This document shows, piece after piece, positions 7,688 to 15,992 of a DNA stretch of 42,513 nucleotides. Each line of letters begins with the position of its first letter. The first letter of the stretch is position 1. The DNA is from an uncultured Burkholderiales bacterium (GTDB lineage Bacteria > Pseudomonadota > Gammaproteobacteria > Burkholderiales > Burkholderiaceae_C). The DNA lies in contig CAIMTJ010000057.1 of the NCBI GenBank assembly GCA_903844385.1, positions 1-42,513 of the forward strand, in the 5' to 3' direction. The notes beneath the pieces are model-generated. The model saw only the letters and a list, made by a program, of their open reading frames with translations, made no database searches and was not told the DNA's origin. A program made the translations under genes and the position numbers.

Positions 7688-8728
7688 TTGAGCTTACCCA
7701 AACCGCCCTACCGCCGAATCGCCACTGAAGAAGGCTGGGCAACGCCAGAGATGATGCAGATGTACATTGATGTCTTGAATAAAAAATCCATCAATGATCC
7801 TGGTTTTTACAGTCTTTGGGGGTTTTTTGGTCTGAGCCAAGCACCTCGTGCTCGCGATCTGATGGCTCGTGTCCAAGACTTGGAAGAGCGCCGCTTGTCC
7901 GACATGGACGCCACCGGCATTGACCTTCAGCTCTTGATGTTGACCTCCCCAGGCGTTCAAATTTTTGACACCGAAACAGCCAAAGCGTTGGCCATTTCCA
8001 CCAACGATCAACTTCATGAGGCGATCAAAAAGCATCCCAGCCGATACGCCGGTCTGTGCGCAGTCGCACCACAAGACCCCGCAGCCGCCGCCAAAGAGAT
8101 GGAGAGAGCTGTCAAGGTGCTGGGATTGAAGGGGGTGGTCATCAACTCGCACACACAAGGACAATACTTGGATGATGAAAAGTATTGGCCCATTTTTGAA
8201 GCGGCTGAGGCTTTGGATGTCCCCATCTACATTCACCCCAATACGCCCTCACCCCAAATGATTGAACCCTTTCTCTCAAGATGCTTGGATGCCGCCATTT
8301 ACGGTTTTGCAGCAGAGACAGGACTTCATGCGCTTCGCTTGATCGTCTCCGGTGTTTTTGATCGCTTTCCCAAGCTGAAAATAGTCTTGGGGCATCTTGG
8401 TGAAGGCTTGCCGTTTTGGCTTTATCGCATTGACTTTATGCACGGAGGCATTGTGCGAGCCAACCGAAGCGAAGGCGTGAAACCTTTGAAGAGAAAGCCC
8501 AGCGAATACTTGAGGGAGAACTTTTGGTACACCAACAGTGGAATGGCCTGGGAGCCCAGTGTCAGCTTTGTTCAAAACCTGATGGGCTTTGATCGCGTGA
8601 TGTACGCCATGGACTACCCCTATCAGTTCTTGAGCGAGGAAGTCTCGGCAATGGATAATTTACCGATCACCGACGAGCAAAAGAAAATGTTTTTTCAAAC
8701 CAATGCAGAAAATCTATTTAAATTATGA
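7688..8728 (+). CDS. LigW-like amidohydrolase-superfamily decarboxylase (5-carboxyvanillate decarboxylase family)
   Basis: A 346-residue TIM-barrel protein of the ACMSD/LigW group, which removes CO2 from aromatic or muconate carboxylates without oxygen. It closely resembles 5-carboxyvanillate decarboxylase as I remember it: RIATEEGWATPE at the N-terminus, SLWGFF, DMDATGID, TSPGVQ, INSHTQGQYLD, IYIHPNT, GHLGEGLPFWLYRID, YAMDYPYQF and the end FFQTNAENLFKL. Likely metal and catalytic residues are E14, H183, H236 and D309. The TTG start has TGGAG eight nucleotides upstream. The Bug receptor gene that follows overlaps by 4 nt (ATGA), so translation is coupled. LigW acts in degradation of lignin-derived biphenyls; here the natural substrate could be any related carboxylated aromatic acid. 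Confidence 0.88.
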   Translation: MSLPKPPYRRIATEEGWATPEMMQMYIDVLNKKSINDPGFYSLWGFFGLSQAPRARDLMARVQDLEERRLSDMDATGIDLQLLMLTSPGVQIFDTETAKALAISTNDQLHEAIKKHPSRYAGLCAVAPQDPAAAAKEMERAVKVLGLKGVVINSHTQGQYLDDEKYWPIFEAAEALDVPIYIHPNTPSPQMIEPFLSRCLDAAIYGFAAETGLHALRLIVSGVFDRFPKLKIVLGHLGEGLPFWLYRIDFMHGGIVRANRSEGVKPLKRKPSEYLRENFWYTNSGMAWEPSVSFVQNLMGFDRVMYAMDYPYQFLSEEVSAMDNLPITDEQKKMFFQTNAENLFKL

Positions 8729-9729
8729 GTTATTCTTTGATTCAAAAAGTCACGGTTGCATTGCTTCTTGGCGCCAGTGCCTGGGCTTGGTCGCAAACCC
8801 CAAGCAATAACAACAACAACGCCATTGTTTCGTGGCCCAGTAAACCACTTCGCCTGGTGGTGACCTTCCCTGCTGGGGGCAGCAGTGATGCATCAGCCCG
8901 CATCGTTGCACCGAAGTTGGCCGAGCGCTTTGGTCAATCGGTCGTTGTTGACAATCGACCAGGCGCTGGCGGGGGCATTGGCCTTGATTTGGTGGCCAAA
9001 TCGGCTCCCGATGGTTACACCTTGGTCTTGGCATCTGCGGGCGGTCTCGCTGCCAATCCATCCCTGTACCCCAATTTGAGCTACAACCCCAGCACCGACT
9101 TTGCACCTGTGACACTATTTGGCACCAGTCCCTTTGTGCTGATTGCAAACCCGAGCTTGCCCGCCAAGAACGTCAAAGAACTCATCGCGTTGGCCAAGAG
9201 TGAGGTTGGTAAATTGAGTTATGCCTCGGGCGGCAATGGAACGGCCATGCATCTCTCTGGCGAGTTGCTCAAATCCATGACTCAAACGTTTATTTTGCAT
9301 GTGCCTTATAGAGGCAGTGCGCCAGCAATGATGTCGGTGATGTCAGGTGAGACCCAACTGGCCATTGCCGACATTGCCACCATTCAGCCGCAAATCAAAA
9401 GCGGTCGCATCAAAATTTTGGGGGTGATGAGCAAAGAGCGTTCTTCACTAGCGCCGGACGTGCCAACACTCTCAGAAAGTGGCGTGCCAGGATTTGAGTC
9501 CAATGGCTGGTTTGCCATATTGGCACCCAACCTGACGCCTTCATCCATCATCACCAAGCTCAATACAGAGATCACCACGGTTTTAAAGCAACCCGAGGTC
9601 ATGGAGAAGTTCGCCCAAGCCGGCTTGGAGCCTTTGACGAGCTCACCAGAGCAGCTGAGCCAATATATCAAAAGCGAGAGCACCAAATGGTCAGCGGTCA
9701 TCAAACAGTCGGGGGCAAAAATCGATTGA
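8725..9729 (+). CDS. Bug family TTT transporter substrate-binding protein (coupled to LigW-like gene)
   Basis: A 334-residue TctC/Bug periplasmic receptor. The signal peptide ends near WAWSQ|TPSNN, followed by a short Asn run. Family motifs are LVVTFPAGGSSDASAR, VVVDNRPGAGGGIG, PDGYTLVL and VPYRGSAPAMMSVMSGE. The start ATG overlaps the TGA of the LigW-like gene (ATGA), which indicates tight coupling. The receptor probably binds the aromatic acid that the decarboxylase uses or a close precursor; this is inference from arrangement. No membrane subunits of the transporter are near. Confidence 0.93.
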   Translation: MSYSLIQKVTVALLLGASAWAWSQTPSNNNNNAIVSWPSKPLRLVVTFPAGGSSDASARIVAPKLAERFGQSVVVDNRPGAGGGIGLDLVAKSAPDGYTLVLASAGGLAANPSLYPNLSYNPSTDFAPVTLFGTSPFVLIANPSLPAKNVKELIALAKSEVGKLSYASGGNGTAMHLSGELLKSMTQTFILHVPYRGSAPAMMSVMSGETQLAIADIATIQPQIKSGRIKILGVMSKERSSLAPDVPTLSESGVPGFESNGWFAILAPNLTPSSIITKLNTEITTVLKQPEVMEKFAQAGLEPLTSSPEQLSQYIKSESTKWSAVIKQSGAKID

Positions 9730-9813
9730 TGAGAAAAACCACCACCTCGCTCACCCTTGAGCCCAATGCTCCTTCCCCCCTCACTGATCTGCATGGCAGT
9801 TCGGGAGTCAATC

Positions 9814-10095
9814 ATGAAACCAAACATAAGATTCGATGAAGAAGAACTTGGCATACTAGAAGCCTGGGAGACCGGGGCACTGATACCGGAGAAGAACTCA
9901 AAAGAAGAGATTAAAAAGCACAAAAACGTTGCTTTGGAAACCTTCAAAAAAGACCAGGGTCTCCATATTCGCATCTCCAGTAGAGATCTAAAGAATTTGC
10001 AAGCTCGAGCACTTGAGGAGGGAATCCCTTACCAAACATTTGCGGCAAGTGTTTTGCATAAATTTGCGAGCCATCACTTGGTAAGTCAACGCTAA
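9814..10095 (+). CDS. Orphan CopG-type antitoxin (BrnA-like)
   Basis: A 93-residue protein starting at ATG 9814 with CGGGAG upstream. It matches the CopG_antitoxin pattern: an N-terminal EEELGILEAWE segment, a lysine-rich linker, then LHIRISSRDLKNLQARA and GIPYQTFAASVLHKFASHHL, the ribbon-helix-helix DNA-binding part. Such proteins neutralise a small RNase toxin and repress their own promoter. A toxin gene would normally be adjacent, but there are only 84 nt before it and 76 nt after it before the tRNA, so the toxin is absent. It may be a relic or a stand-alone anti-addiction gene. It lies next to the 3' end of tRNA-Lys, a typical island edge. Confidence 0.8.
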   Translation: MKPNIRFDEEELGILEAWETGALIPEKNSKEEIKKHKNVALETFKKDQGLHIRISSRDLKNLQARALEEGIPYQTFAASVLHKFASHHLVSQR

Positions 10096-10130
10096 TAGTT
10101 GAGGCAGATAAACTTTTAGCAAGCCACAAA

Positions 10131-10154
10131 TGAAAAAACCCTCTAAAGAGGGTT
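10131..10154 (-). terminator. Rho-independent terminator after tRNA-Lys
   Basis: On the minus strand AACCCTC and GAGGGTT (10137-10154) form a 7-bp stem with a 4-nt loop, followed by a run of six T. It lies 17 nt past the 3' end of the tRNA. It may also act on the convergent antitoxin transcript. Confidence 0.85.
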
Positions 10155-10171
10155 GATTTCATTTTGTTTTT

Positions 10172-10247
10172 TGGTGGGACGAGCGAGATTCGAACTCGCG
10201 ACCAACGGATTAAAAGTCCGCTGCTCTACCGGCTGAGCTATCGTCCC
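10172..10247 (-). tRNA. trnK: tRNA-Lys (anticodon TTT)
   Basis: A 76-nt cloverleaf on the minus strand: acceptor arms GGGACGA and TCGTCCC, D-arm with AGCTCAGCCGGTAGAGC, anticodon loop CTTTTAA (anticodon TTT), T-arm with GTTCGAATC, and an encoded CCA end at 10172. The 3' end points left into the AT-rich accessory region. The 3' halves of tRNA genes are common integration sites, so this gene may mark an island boundary. Confidence 0.97.
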
Positions 10248-10403
10248 ACGATCTGCACATTGACGAGAAGTCTAATTCCCGTCAAGCCTGCTATTGTAAC
10301 AAATTTTTAACCTCATAGAAAGGATCGGTTCGATCAAATGGCAAGACCTCATTTTTGAGGGATTGAGCTCACGAGATACGCCTATTTCAGCACCGAATCG
10401 GGC

Positions 10404-11195
10404 TCAAGCGTGGGCGATCTCTCGAAGGATCCATCCCGCCGCACAGTGTCCAAATGTGGCCGTCACAGACACACTCGAACCGTAGCCATGGCAATTCAAG
10501 GAAGAATCACGATTCCCTGACGACTCCTCTTCCTTGCCCCAGGGATTGATCACTTTTTCCGTACTAAAAACGCAGTGAATTCCGGATTTTTTGCTCTCCT
10601 TGCCCAAAACTCCTGAGCGGCGCAGCCGGTAGCGCACTTGGGCCATCAAGGGGTCATGGGTGACATCGATGAGGTCTTTCACATCCACCTGGTGTGCTGC
10701 CATTTTGCCGCCAGCAGCCCCGACGCTGAGCAAATGCGTTGGTGTTTGCAGGGCCCATTCGCACAAGGCCACCTTGGCCATCGTTTGATCGCAGGCATCG
10801 ATCAAGCCGTCGATGGGATGGGGCAATTGGGCCACCATCTGAGGCCAGTTCTCAGGGGTCACGAAGTCGTCCACGACGGTGACGATACAGCGCGGATTGA
10901 TCTCTAAAATCCTCGACTGCATGGCCAAGACCTTGGACTGGCCGATGGTGCCACTCAAGGCGTGGAGTTGACGGTTGACATTGGAGACAGCGATATGATC
11001 CATATCGATCAAGGTGAGTCGCTGCACACCACTTCTGGCCAAACTCTCCACGGCCCATGAGCCCACCCCCCCAATTCCCACCACCACCACGTGAGCGCTA
11101 AAAATGCGCTGGGCACCTGTGGAGCCATAAAGCCGGACCAGAGCGCCAAAACGCCGTTCAAACTCAAGATCTATCGGGTTGGTGTTGAGCATCAT
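10404..11195 (-). CDS. tcdA: tRNA threonylcarbamoyladenosine dehydratase TcdA
   Basis: A 263-residue E1-like enzyme that cyclises the t6A base at position 37 of ANN-decoding tRNAs to ct6A using ATP. It has the adenylation-domain nucleotide motif VVVGIGGVGSWAVESLARSG (from about residue 37) and LTLIDMDHIAVSNVNRQ, both typical of the YgdL/CsdL family. A region with VGAAGGKMAAHQ and the C-terminal part with VSVTATFGHCAAGW also match. Length is normal. It lies 32 nt after the YeeE/YedE transporter gene on the same strand, so both may be cotranscribed. In other bacteria TcdA receives help from the cysteine-desulfurase pair CsdA-CsdE, and a sulfur transporter neighbour fits that link loosely. Start could also be the second Met. 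Confidence 0.93.
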   Translation of the reverse strand: MMLNTNPIDLEFERRFGALVRLYGSTGAQRIFSAHVVVVGIGGVGSWAVESLARSGVQRLTLIDMDHIAVSNVNRQLHALSGTIGQSKVLAMQSRILEINPRCIVTVVDDFVTPENWPQMVAQLPHPIDGLIDACDQTMAKVALCEWALQTPTHLLSVGAAGGKMAAHQVDVKDLIDVTHDPLMAQVRYRLRRSGVLGKESKKSGIHCVFSTEKVINPWGKEEESSGNRDSSLNCHGYGSSVSVTATFGHCAAGWILREIAHA

Positions 11196-11227
11196 TTGCG
11201 CGCCTGAGATTGAAAAATGGCTCGCGC

Positions 11228-12397
11228 TTAGAGCAGCCGCTCAAGTCGCCAAGCCTGGTAGCGAAATGCAATCACGGCACCCAAGACGATGAAGAGTACC
11301 ACCTCCAAGGCGTTGATGCTGAGCGTTGAAAACCCGCTCATCCCCTGCCCAAAGGTGCAGCCCATGGCCACCACACCACCCACCCCCATCAGCAGGGCAC
11401 CCATCAAATGCAGCCCCAAGTCCTCGGTGCTGCCAAAACCCTCCCAGCGCAAACTTCGGCTCAAAAGAGCGCTGACAAACGCACCCGATACCACCCCCAA
11501 CGCGCTCACAGCGGCATAACCGAGCACCTTGGATTCGTCCGAGTAAAAAATCAACCAATCGAGCACATAGGCCATGGGCGAGACAAAGGTCACGGCCTCC
11601 ACCTTGCCCGATTGACTGGCCAAAAACACCTCTTCCAGGGTCAGCGGATTCTCCAGCACATGGCCCACGACACCGCTCAGGCACCAAGCCAGCGTCACCA
11701 CCATCCCCACCAGGGCGCCAGGCCACAGCAATTGCCAGGTGGCACGGGCTCCCAGGGGCTGAGACTCACTTTTTTGGAGTAAGCCCACGCAGGCCCCGAT
11801 CATCAAAACCGACAAGGCCCAGCCCAACAACACCCAGCCAAGCGCATGCAACTGAATGCCCGCCACCGAGCCGTGAAGCAAAGCGTGGCTACCCCAAAGA
11901 AATTCGGCCAAGCTGCCCGAACCGGGCAGTGCCACAAAGAAAGTCTCGAGCACACGAACGCGAAAGACCGCGGTAATGCCCTTGAGTGTGGCCCATGCCG
12001 CCACACCCATCACGAGGAACACCACCCACGACTTGAGGTTGCCCGTGCCCATGCGCACAAGGGTTTTGTTGCCACAACCCGAAGCCAACACCATCCCCAT
12101 GCCAAAAAGGAGGCCACCCAGTGCATCGGAGAGCCAAAACCACTTGGCTGTCGCGTACAAGGTTTGCGCGGGCTCGATGGCACCCATCCCGACCAAGCAG
12201 GTGAACCCGAGCAGGCTCACCGCCATGGCAAGGATCACCTGACAAGCGCGCCTCCATGCCCCAAAACTCAAGACATCCACAATCGCCCCCATGGTGCAAA
12301 AATGCGTGCGTTGGGCAACAAAACCCAAGACCCCCATCAACAAAAAGGTGCACCACAAGACTTGCGTGGCGAGTGCATAAAACTGTGCATCTTGCAT
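11228..12397 (-). CDS. YeeE/YedE family sulfur (thiosulfate) transporter
   Basis: A 389-residue very hydrophobic inner-membrane protein with about ten membrane spans and the two-repeat arrangement of the Sulf_transp family (TsuA/YeeE), which imports thiosulfate or related sulfur compounds. Conserved cysteines occur in RTHFCTMG (C34), ASGCGNKTLVR (C108) and AMGCTFGQGMSG (C347); in the family, cysteines of this type relay thiosulfate through the pore. A TusA-like partner is often adjacent, but none is seen here. The tcdA gene follows after 32 nt. The chain is about 40 residues longer than the shortest TsuA proteins, within the normal range. Confidence 0.9.
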   Translation of the reverse strand: MQDAQFYALATQVLWCTFLLMGVLGFVAQRTHFCTMGAIVDVLSFGAWRRACQVILAMAVSLLGFTCLVGMGAIEPAQTLYATAKWFWLSDALGGLLFGMGMVLASGCGNKTLVRMGTGNLKSWVVFLVMGVAAWATLKGITAVFRVRVLETFFVALPGSGSLAEFLWGSHALLHGSVAGIQLHALGWVLLGWALSVLMIGACVGLLQKSESQPLGARATWQLLWPGALVGMVVTLAWCLSGVVGHVLENPLTLEEVFLASQSGKVEAVTFVSPMAYVLDWLIFYSDESKVLGYAAVSALGVVSGAFVSALLSRSLRWEGFGSTEDLGLHLMGALLMGVGGVVAMGCTFGQGMSGFSTLSINALEVVLFIVLGAVIAFRYQAWRLERLL

Positions 12398-12679
12398 GGT
12401 GAGGAGGGATGAAAACTTGGGGTCTGGTGGTGGAAAAGTGCTTTAAAAGCGCGGCGCGTTGTGTTCAAAAACCGGGGTCAAAGTTGATCGACCATCAAGC
12501 CGTCAGGCCCAAATACCCAAATGCCAAAATGCCCAGAACCGCTTGACGACAAGGTCTCTCGGGGAGGGGCGGCAAGTGTCATCGACGCCAAGCTTAAAAA
12601 AGGCAGACTCTCTCTTCGAGCCTGGAGGACACAAGGTGGGGCCCCGTGTCAGTGTATGCCCCAAGCCCAGGGCTTGACT

Positions 12680-13465
12680 TCATTTCAATTTGGACAAGCG
12701 CTCCCGAGCAATTTGTGCAGCTTCGCTTTGTGGATAGCTTTTAATCAGGTCTTCAAGACTTTTGCGCGCGCCTTTGTTGTCTTTGAGCTCAATGAGACAG
12801 CTCGCAATCAAGAGCTCAGATTCAGGCACTTTGGGATAATTGGGTGTGGTGGTGCTCAAGGCCTTGAAGGTCACCATCGCACCTTTGAAATCCCTCGAGG
12901 CGTATTGGGCTGTTCCCAAGCCGTAAAGCACCGCAGGGGTGTAGCCACTGCTGGGGTAGTGGCGGTTGAAGTCTGAAAACACTTGGACCGCCGCAGAATA
13001 ATCGGCCTTTTTAAACACCCCCAAAGCATTCTCGTACTCGCGAATCTCAGCGGGCTCGGCCATGAAATCCACACCTTCCAAGTTCACCTTTTGCGGCTCA
13101 AATTTGTTCAAGCGAGCTTGAAAAGCTTGCGCTTGATCTTTGATCTGCATTTGAGTCTGTGACAGCTGGCGCGTGAGGTCTTCTTTGCTGCCCGTCAGAC
13201 GCGCCGTTTCTTGCTGGAGTTTTTCGATGAGCGACTGCAAATCAAGGATCGAGATTCTCAACTGCGCATTTTCCTGAGCCAGCGCCCGGATCTCGCCCTG
13301 GGTGGCTTCAAGACCGCCTTTTTGCACCTCAAGCCTTTGGCGCAAATCCAAAATGGCACGCCTGGCCTCATCGTCATCAAACAAAGAGGCATGGGAGGGC
13401 AAACCCATCCCAAGACTGCCCAAGAGGGCCAAGGACCAAACAATACGCTTCATCGCAGGCTTCAT
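12680..13465 (-). CDS. cpoB: Cell division coordinator CpoB (YbgF), Tol-Pal associated
   Basis: A 261-residue periplasmic protein with a signal peptide (MKRIVWSLALLGSLGMG, cleaved near SHA|SLFDD). A coiled coil lies at about residues 35-115 (DLRQRLEVQK, ENAQLRISILDLQ, LTRQLSQTQMQ). A C-terminal TPR domain at about 140-261 carries A-x-F-x-x-L and YPxS spacing (DFNRHYPSSGY, SLEDLIKSYPQSEAA). CpoB links outer-membrane constriction by Tol-Pal to peptidoglycan synthesis by PBP1B during division. It starts 8 nt after the pal stop, so it is in one operon with pal. Both Met1 and Met5 are possible starts. Confidence 0.92.
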   Translation of the reverse strand: MKPAMKRIVWSLALLGSLGMGLPSHASLFDDDEARRAILDLRQRLEVQKGGLEATQGEIRALAQENAQLRISILDLQSLIEKLQQETARLTGSKEDLTRQLSQTQMQIKDQAQAFQARLNKFEPQKVNLEGVDFMAEPAEIREYENALGVFKKADYSAAVQVFSDFNRHYPSSGYTPAVLYGLGTAQYASRDFKGAMVTFKALSTTTPNYPKVPESELLIASCLIELKDNKGARKSLEDLIKSYPQSEAAQIARERLSKLK

Positions 13466-13473
13466 CGCAGGCT

Positions 13474-14019
13474 TTAGCGGTAAGAGATTTCAACGCGACG
13501 ATTTTTCGCGAAGGCGACCTCATCCTCACCCGAGGCGGCGGGCTTTTCTTTGCCAAAACTCACCGACTCCATTTGGGGCTCACTCACCCCCAAGAGGGAC
13601 AAGGCTTTGCGCACCGCATCGGCTCTTTTTTGACCCAGCGCCAAGTTGTACTCGCGTCCACCGCGCTCATCGGTGTGACCTTCCAAAGACACTTTGAGCG
13701 ACTTGTTGCCCGACAAATACTTGGCATGGGCAGCAATGGCAGGCTGTGCCTCGGGACGGATGGTGTAGCTGTCGTAATCAAAGTAAACGATCTTGTCCAC
13801 ACCGCTGGGGCCTGCGTTCATGCCGCCCAGCGGCTGCGCCTTCACAGTCGTCACACCACCAGCGCCGGCATTGGATTTGGCGCTCAAGGAGGGGTCCACG
13901 TTGACCGAGCTGGAGGATTTATCCTCCACTGGGACGTCATTGAGTTTGACTTTGGATGCGCAACCGGCAAGGGTCACCATGAGCGTGATGATCAATGCAC
14001 TGAAGAGTTTAATTCTCAT
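13474..14019 (-). CDS. pal: Peptidoglycan-associated lipoprotein Pal
   Basis: The frame is open to 14121, but the lipoprotein signal MRIKLFSALIITLMVTLAGC begins at 14019 with TAGGA nearby upstream, giving 181 residues with lipidated Cys20. The C-terminal OmpA-like domain (about 75-181) contains VYFDYDSYTI, LEGHTDERGGREYNLALG and RRVEISYR, the peptidoglycan-binding residues. Pal anchors the outer membrane to peptidoglycan and binds TolB. cpoB follows after 8 nt; tolB lies 288 nt upstream, a larger gap than the usual tight tolB-pal junction, so pal may have a second promoter. Confidence 0.96.
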   Translation of the reverse strand: MRIKLFSALIITLMVTLAGCASKVKLNDVPVEDKSSSSVNVDPSLSAKSNAGAGGVTTVKAQPLGGMNAGPSGVDKIVYFDYDSYTIRPEAQPAIAAHAKYLSGNKSLKVSLEGHTDERGGREYNLALGQKRADAVRKALSLLGVSEPQMESVSFGKEKPAASGEDEVAFAKNRRVEISYR

Positions 14020-14237
14020 GTTTGTCCTAGGAGTAGATCGTTGGAATGAAGGGTTAAAGGCAAAAAAGAAATCCATGAATGCAGTGCCGGCGCTCTCTGA
14101 CTCGAGAGCCCAAGCCAGCAAGGTGTGCTCAAGTTCGCTCTAAAGCACCTCAAGCGCCTGACAAGTGGGTCGCCAAACAGACATTGAAAAACGCTCAAAG
14201 CGCGTCCTCGCTTGAAGACATCCACCTCAACTCATAG

Positions 14238-14267
14238 ATTGTATTCAATTTTTCAAGACAAACCCAA
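14238..14267 (-). promoter_or_regulatory. Possible sigma-70 promoter for pal-cpoB
   Basis: On the minus strand TTGGGT (14262-14267) and TACAAT (14238-14243) are separated by 18 nt inside the unusually long tolB-pal gap. The -10 is a near-consensus match; the -35 is weak. The implied leader to the pal start is about 210 nt, and its content is otherwise unassigned. Confidence 0.25.
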
Positions 14268-14307
14268 GACAGTCTGCAAGATGGGGGCCGTCTGCTCATG
14301 GATCCCC

Positions 14308-15660
14308 TCAATTCGCTTTGACAAAGGGCCCCCAGTGCGGCTCACGAATGTCCCCCTCTTTGCCACTCAAGCGCGAGGACATTTTGTTGTCCGGATTCAC
14401 CATCATCAAGGCTTCCCGGCCCTGCACCTGGGTCGCATAAATGATCAACTTGCCGTTGGGGGCAAAACTGGGACGCTCATCAAAGGCGGTCTCACTCAAG
14501 GGTTGCGCTTTCTCGCTCACCAAGTCCATCACATACAGCTTGAATTGCCCGCCTTGGCGAGAAATGTAGGCCAAGGTATTGCCATCGGGGCTCAGCGCTG
14601 GAGAGATGTTGTAGTTGCCCGTGAAGGTCACGCGCTGAGCCGGGCCGCCCCGAGCAGGCATGCGGTAAATTTGGGGCGAGCCGCCGCGGTCACTGACAAA
14701 ATAAAGGGCGCTGCCGTCGGGCAAATACGCCGGCTCGGTGTCAATGCCACTGCTTTGGGTGAGCCGGGTGGGGGCCCCACCGCCAACGGGGACGGAAAAA
14801 ATCTGAGAGCCCCCGTCGCGACTCAACGTGACGGCCAAACTTTGTCCATCGGGTGCCCAAGACGGCGCGCTGTTGGAGCCTTTGAAGTTGGCCACCACGA
14901 GGCGCTTGCCGTTGGCCACATCATGCACGTAGACCACGGGTTTGCGGGTTTCAAAGGACACATATGCGAGCTTGAGGCCATCGGGCGACCAACTCGGTGA
15001 GATGATGGGCTCGGGGGAAGACAGCGCTGCTTGGGCGTTTTCGCCATCGGCATCAGCAATCCACAGGTGAAACGTGCTTTTGACCTTGGTCACATAGGCA
15101 ATGCGGGTGGAGAAAATTCCCTTGGCGCCGGTGAGTTTTTCATAAATGTAGTCTGAGATTTGATGGGCCGATCTCCTGAGGTCACCACTGGAGACGGCGT
15201 AACTGGCGCCACCCAAATCTTGCGACTTGTTCAAGTCCCACAAGCGAAAACGCACGTCATAGCGCCCGTCGGCGAGTTTGGTCACACTGCCCGAGACAAA
15301 GTTCTCCATGGCGCGCGCTCTCAAGGCGACAAAGTCGGGGCGCGAAGCCTCATCCATCGAGAGCACCGAGCTTGTGAGCTTGAACTGCCCAGCACGCTCC
15401 AAATCGGCTTGGACGATGGCCGATATTTTCTGACTGGCACTGGCCTCATCGCGAAACGCGTTCATGTTGAGCGCAATCAAGCTCACCCCAAGCCCCGTGA
15501 CGTCCACGCGCAACTGGGCCAGGCTCGCTACTGGGGACATCATGAGCGAGAGCGCGAGCACGCTGAGCCAGCGCTGAGCGTGCGACCACGGCCTGGCGAG
15601 CGCATTGGCGCTCGGGCGTGCAAAGCGGGGATTGATCAAAGAGGAGCGCAGTGGATTCAT
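14308..15660 (-). CDS. tolB: Tol-Pal system beta-propeller protein TolB
   Basis: A periplasmic protein of about 450 residues. The N-terminal domain starts after the signal peptide (cleavage near SLAQ|LRVDV). It is followed by a six-bladed propeller whose repeats show as SPSWSPDG, APSWAPDG, EPAYLPDG, SPALSPDG and RPSFAPNG. TolB shuttles between TolA in the inner membrane and Pal, energised by TolQR. The exact start is uncertain: Met codons at 15738, 15675 and 15660 are all in frame and none has a strong ribosome-binding site; 15660 gives a signal peptide with a long basic n-region. tolQ, tolR and tolA, normally just upstream, are missing; msbA lies there on the other strand. Confidence 0.94.
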   Translation of the reverse strand: MNPLRSSLINPRFARPSANALARPWSHAQRWLSVLALSLMMSPVASLAQLRVDVTGLGVSLIALNMNAFRDEASASQKISAIVQADLERAGQFKLTSSVLSMDEASRPDFVALRARAMENFVSGSVTKLADGRYDVRFRLWDLNKSQDLGGASYAVSSGDLRRSAHQISDYIYEKLTGAKGIFSTRIAYVTKVKSTFHLWIADADGENAQAALSSPEPIISPSWSPDGLKLAYVSFETRKPVVYVHDVANGKRLVVANFKGSNSAPSWAPDGQSLAVTLSRDGGSQIFSVPVGGGAPTRLTQSSGIDTEPAYLPDGSALYFVSDRGGSPQIYRMPARGGPAQRVTFTGNYNISPALSPDGNTLAYISRQGGQFKLYVMDLVSEKAQPLSETAFDERPSFAPNGKLIIYATQVQGREALMMVNPDNKMSSRLSGKEGDIREPHWGPFVKAN

Positions 15661-15992
15661 CGGTTCTGGTTTCATGGCATGCTTCATGGCGAGGGGGCTA
15701 CGAGGGATGAGAGCACAAAGGGCTTGGGACTGCATCATACAGACTGCAGCGGCGCGGCGACGCCGGGTTGGCCCGTTTTCAAAAGAACGCTTGGCTTATT
15801 CCCCCAAACCTGCTGCAAAAATGCCTCGATCAGCCCCCACCCCTTCGAGGGCAAGGGCGAGCTTGGCGCTAGAGCGCAGTCAATCCCCTACAATTGTGGG
15901 GCAGTCCCCAGGACTTGCGGCTCCATGGGGCTCGCCGCAGGGGACAGCGACTGCGTCTCTTTAAAACACCAAGCCACCCCTACCCTTTTTCC
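15661..15992. promoter_or_regulatory. Divergent tolB/msbA intergenic region with near-palindromic -10 site
   Basis: Apart from possible upstream tolB starts there is no convincing gene. A 17-bp near-palindrome at 15885-15901 has arms CCCC/GGGG around ACAATTGT with one asymmetric base, and contains TACAAT (15889-15894), a good -10 for the rightward msbA transcript. The msbA ATG at 15993 lacks a Shine-Dalgarno sequence. Confidence 0.3.

Noticed and set aside
12660-12680. Short inverted repeat CAAGCCC/GGGCTTG after cpoB as a terminator
   Set aside because: The arms are nearly touching, and no T-run follows on the minus strand.
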